From PCRC01 sp017848435 (GTDB lineage: Bacteria; Pseudomonadota; Gammaproteobacteria; Burkholderiales; Burkholderiaceae_C), in the NCBI GenBank assembly GCA_965284315.1, contig OZ260072.1, positions 3,162,001 through 3,226,000 on the forward strand: a DNA stretch of 64,000 nt, read 5' to 3'. Made by a program: the position numbers and the translations under genes. Positions 61,790 to 64,000 of the stretch are shown in pieces. Below the pieces are notes generated by a model. That model was not told the origin of the DNA, did no database searches, and saw only the letters and a program-made list of their open reading frames with translations. Numbering within the stretch: position 1 is the stretch's first letter; each line of letters starts with the position of its first letter.

Positions 61790-61857
61790 TTTATCATTTA
61801 CTTCTGACTTTTTCTCAACTACTTCTGAAATTTCTCACTATCTACTGGTTGCTCACA
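61790..61857. repeat. Right transposon end with closely packed TnsB-type sites
   Basis: Three 17-bp copies read inward from the end: 61847-61831 (CAGTAGATAGTGAGAAA), 61827-61811 (CAGAAGTAGTTGAGAAA) and 61806-61790 (CAGAAGTAAATGATAAA), spaced 20-21 bp, two helical turns. The close packing resembles Tn7's right end, whereas the opposite end has spread sites. Confidence 0.82.
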
Positions 61858-61862
61858 TCTTC
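61858..61862. repeat. Target-site duplication, right copy (TCTTC)
   Basis: TCTTC follows the terminal ACA and matches 13247-13251. It encodes the same IF codons that end the 5' gene part. Confidence 0.9.
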
Positions 61863-62012
61863 AGCGCTTTCATGGTGTACGACCTGAAGCGCATCATGGA
61901 CGGCGGCGAAACCAATTACATCAGCGCCACGTTGGCCCTGTACATGAACGTGTTCAACGTGTTTCAGTCGATGTTGGCCTTGTTCGGCATCATGGGCGGC
62001 GAACGCGACTAA
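61863..62012 (+). pseudogene. BAX-inhibitor-1/YccA family membrane protein, 3' part
   Basis: Final 49 codons: SAFMVYDLKRIMDGGETNYI, SATLALYMNVFNVFQSMLAL, FGIMGGERD, then stop. Joined to 12700-13251 through one TCTTC it gives an uninterrupted 233-aa protein, with the family motif YDLKRI and last span. No start codon of its own is expected to be used. Confidence 0.92.
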
Positions 62013-62043
62013 GAACGTGAACAGAGCGCTGCGCTGATTTCAA

Positions 62044-62074
62044 CAAGGGGCCTTCGGGCCCCTTGTCATTTTTA
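62044..62074. terminator. Terminator of the interrupted gene
   Basis: CAAGGGGCC TTCG GGCCCCTTG stem with a stable UUCG loop, followed by TCATTTTTA. It separates the BAX-inhibitor gene from convergent rlmD. Confidence 0.85.
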
Positions 62075-63547
62075 CGCTACGCGGTCGAAGACCGCGATGC
62101 TTTCGACGTGGGCCGTGTGCGGGAACATGTTCACCACCCCGGCTGCGGTGCAGCGGTAGCCGCCCAGGTTCACCAGCAGGCCAGCATCGCGTGCCAGCGT
62201 GGCCGGGTTGCAACTGACGTAGACGATGCGTTTGGGCGGGGCCCAGCCTGCGGGCCAGGGCGTACCCGCCACGTTTTGCTGGTTCAGGTCGGCCAATGCC
62301 TTGGCAAGCGCAAACGCGCCTTCGCGTGGTGGGTCCACCAGCCATTTGTCGGCATGGCCGTCGGCGGCCAGCAATTCCGGCGTCATCTCAAACAGGTTGC
62401 GCGCTACAAATTTAGTAGCTGACAAGCTAGATTTCACTGAGGCTTGACTCTGATTCAGCTTCAAATTCTCGCGGGAACGGGCCACCAGGGTCTCGCTGCC
62501 CTCAATGCCGAGCACTTCACCGGCCAGCGTGGCCAGTGGCAGCGTGAAGTTGCCGAGGCCGCAAAACCAGTCGATCACCCGTTCGGAGCGTTGCGGGTCG
62601 AGTAGGCGCAGCGCACGCGCCACCAGCACGCGGTTGATGTGCGGGTTGACCTGGGTGAAGTCGGTTGGCTTGAAAGGCATGGTGATGCCGAATTGCGGCA
62701 GCGCGTACGCCAGTTCGGGCCCGCCTTCGTCGAGCAGGCGCACGGTCTCTGGCCCTTTGGACTGCAACCACCACTGCAAGCCAGGCCGCTCGGCTGCAAA
62801 GGCCCGCAACCGTGCCAGATCGGCCTGGCTGAGTGGTTCCAGGTGGCGCAGCACCAGCGCGGTCACCTCGTCACCGCAGGCCAGTTCAATCTGAGGGCAG
62901 GTCTCGATGGCGTCCATGGACGCGATCAGCGCACGCAACGGCATCAGCATGGCGTTCACATGCGGCGGCAGCACGTGGCACTCGCGCATGTCGGCCACGT
63001 AGCGGCTCTTGCGCTCGTGGAAACCCACCAGCACCTCGCCCTTCTTGTGCACATGGCGCACCGACAGCCGGGCGCGGTAGCGGTAGCCCCAGGCCGGACC
63101 TTCAATCGGCCGCATCACCGTTCCGGCCCTGACCTTGCCCAGGTGCCACAGGTTGTCTTCCAGCACCCGCTGCTTGACGGCCACCTGTGCGGCCGGGTGC
63201 AGGTGCTGCATCTTGCAGCCGCCGCAGGCGCCGGCGTGCAGGCCAAAGTGCGGACAGCCGGGCTTCACGCGCTGCGAGGACTCGCGGTGGATGGCGGTGA
63301 CGGTGCCCTGTTCCCAGTTGTTTTTCTTGCGGTGGACGTTGACGCTGACCTCCTCGAATGGCAGGGCGCCTTCGATGAAGACGACCTTGCCGTCGGGCTT
63401 GCGGGCCACGCCCTGCGCGTCGATATCGAGCGCGTCCACCCGCAGGTGGCCGGGCGGCAGGGTGTGGGCGGCGTCGGGCGCGTGGGTGGGGTCGTGGGAC
63501 TGCCCTGCGGGCAATGTGGGCGTGTCTGGCGATGTCTCTGCGGTCAT
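62072..63547 (-). CDS. rlmD: RlmD, 23S rRNA (uracil-1939-C5)-methyltransferase
   Basis: 491 aa. Fe-S cysteines in CPHFGLHAGACGGCKMQHL, SAM motif IDWFCGLGNFTLPLATLAGE, the catalytic-region VDPPREGAFALAKAL, and YVSCNPATLARDAG holding the nucleophilic Cys. An N-terminal TRAM-like segment (DIDAQGVARKPDGKVVFIEG) is present. It modifies U1939 of 23S rRNA. Convergent with the interrupted gene. Confidence 0.93.
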   Translation of the reverse strand: MTAETSPDTPTLPAGQSHDPTHAPDAAHTLPPGHLRVDALDIDAQGVARKPDGKVVFIEGALPFEEVSVNVHRKKNNWEQGTVTAIHRESSQRVKPGCPHFGLHAGACGGCKMQHLHPAAQVAVKQRVLEDNLWHLGKVRAGTVMRPIEGPAWGYRYRARLSVRHVHKKGEVLVGFHERKSRYVADMRECHVLPPHVNAMLMPLRALIASMDAIETCPQIELACGDEVTALVLRHLEPLSQADLARLRAFAAERPGLQWWLQSKGPETVRLLDEGGPELAYALPQFGITMPFKPTDFTQVNPHINRVLVARALRLLDPQRSERVIDWFCGLGNFTLPLATLAGEVLGIEGSETLVARSRENLKLNQSQASVKSSLSATKFVARNLFEMTPELLAADGHADKWLVDPPREGAFALAKALADLNQQNVAGTPWPAGWAPPKRIVYVSCNPATLARDAGLLVNLGGYRCTAAGVVNMFPHTAHVESIAVFDRVA

Positions 63548-63579
63548 GCCCCGATTGTCTCAGGTGCCAGGCCCTGTTC

Positions 63580-64000
63580 TCAGCCCCAGGCGGCGAGGTA
63601 CTCCTGCCAGTGCGCTTCAGTGGGCGCCAGGTTGCCCAAGGTGTCTTTCACCAACGTGATCTCCTGCTCGTACTCGGCCTCGGTGAGGCCACCGCGCATT
63701 TTCTGGAAGCGGCAGTACAGCAAATAGGTGTTCATCACGTCGGTTTCGCAGTAGCGGCGGATGTCGTCCAGCTGGCCATCGAGGTAGCCCTGGTAGACCA
63801 TCGAGCCGTCCATGCCCAGCTTGCCAGGGAAACCACAGAGCTTGGCCATGGCGTCCAGCGGGGCGTTGTTCTTGGGCTGGTACATCGCCAGCAGGTCCAT
63901 CAAATCCAGGTGGCGCAGGTGGTAGCGGCTGATGTAGTTGTTCCACTTGAACTCGCGGTCATCGTCGCCCATGTCCCAGTACTTGTCGGCCACCACACCG
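63580..64000 (-). CDS. PolB-like 3'-5' exonuclease (partial, C-terminal part)
   Basis: About 140 codons reach the right edge; the start is outside. REFKWNNYISRYHLRHLDLM DEDDh-type core, then KLCGFPGKLGMDGSMVY and the motif DIRRYCETDVMNTYLLYCRF with the last catalytic Asp. The family is a predicted exonuclease related to DNA polymerase B. It is transcribed towards rlmD with a 32-bp gap, so the two may share an operon. Confidence 0.85.
   Translation of the reverse strand, partial: GVVADKYWDMGDDDREFKWNNYISRYHLRHLDLMDLLAMYQPKNNAPLDAMAKLCGFPGKLGMDGSMVYQGYLDGQLDDIRRYCETDVMNTYLLYCRFQKMRGGLTEAEYEQEITLVKDTLGNLAPTEAHWQEYLAAWG

Larger units (their letters stand above)
13252..61857. mobile_element. Tn7-like transposon, 48.6 kb, carrying metal-resistance and defence cargo
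   Basis: Ends TGT...ACA. The first 27 bases of each end, read inward, match at 21 positions and include the shared 9-mer AGTGAGAAA. Both ends carry further related repeats, and a 5-bp duplication flanks the element. Removing the element and one duplication rejoins the BAX-inhibitor frame (AIGIF|SAFMVYDL). Transposition genes are tnsA, tnsB, tnsC and tniQ/tnsD at the left, plus a possible tnsE-like gene at the right. All end features look intact, so the element may still be mobile. No cas genes are present, so it is not a CRISPR-associated type. Confidence 0.93.

Noticed and set aside
13252..61857. CRISPR-associated transposon
   Set aside because: No CRISPR repeats and no cas6/7/8 or cas12k-like gene were seen; a single TniQ plus TnsABC fits a non-CRISPR Tn7 relative.
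1..64000. tRNA, rRNA or CRISPR arrays
   Set aside because: No cloverleaf, rRNA signature or regularly spaced repeats were recognised on either strand.

Overview
The window looks like a chromosome segment from a betaproteobacterium of the Burkholderiales, most likely Comamonadaceae. The grounds are high GC codon use, the style of the IscR, TonB, BAX-inhibitor and PolB-exonuclease proteins, and mer/cad/czc/cus cargo typical of that group. The genus cannot be fixed from sequence alone.

Left flank (1-13251): the isc operon start (iscR, iscS partial, minus strand); uvrB divergent from an aromatic/aspartate aminotransferase; then an iron-uptake cluster. That cluster holds a TTG-start TonB-dependent siderophore receptor, a PKHD hydroxylase of the PiuC/YbiX type, an FMN alpha-hydroxy-acid oxidase, bfd, a tiny membrane ORF, tonB-exbB-exbD and hemP, with Fur-like boxes before the receptor, bfd and hemP. 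A GlcG/HbpS gene follows, then a BAX-inhibitor-1 family gene that is interrupted.

Mobile element (13252-61857, 48,606 bp): a structurally complete Tn7-like transposon sits inside the BAX-inhibitor gene. It begins TGT, ends ACA, is flanked by a 5-bp direct repeat (TCTTC), and carries related TnsB-type repeats at both ends. Removing the element and one repeat restores the reading frame exactly. tnsA-tnsB-tnsC-tniQ lie at the left end. A possible TnsE-like gene lies alone at the right end and reads inward.

Cargo, left to right: a YafQ/DinJ toxin-antitoxin pair; a Cd/Pb module (MerR-type regulator, P-type ATPase, extra lspA); a Czc-type RND operon; a heavy-metal two-component system with a small secreted protein; small accessory genes; a Cus-type RND operon (minus strand); a mer transport operon without merA; a second, nearly duplicate two-component system with its own small secreted protein; and a copper operon (TolC-like lipoprotein, multicopper oxidase, cupredoxin, DUF411, CusF, porin).

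The last 9 kb of cargo (52889-60046) looks like a defence/conflict island. It has an ABC three-component system (DUF2326 ATPase, small middle component, restriction-nuclease-like protein), an HTH/ImmA-peptidase/PIN operon, a methyltransferase-fold gene, and two distantly related proteins of unknown function that sit in two separate modules.

Right flank (61858-64000): the 3' end of the BAX-inhibitor gene, a terminator, rlmD, and a partial PolB-like 3'-5' exonuclease gene.
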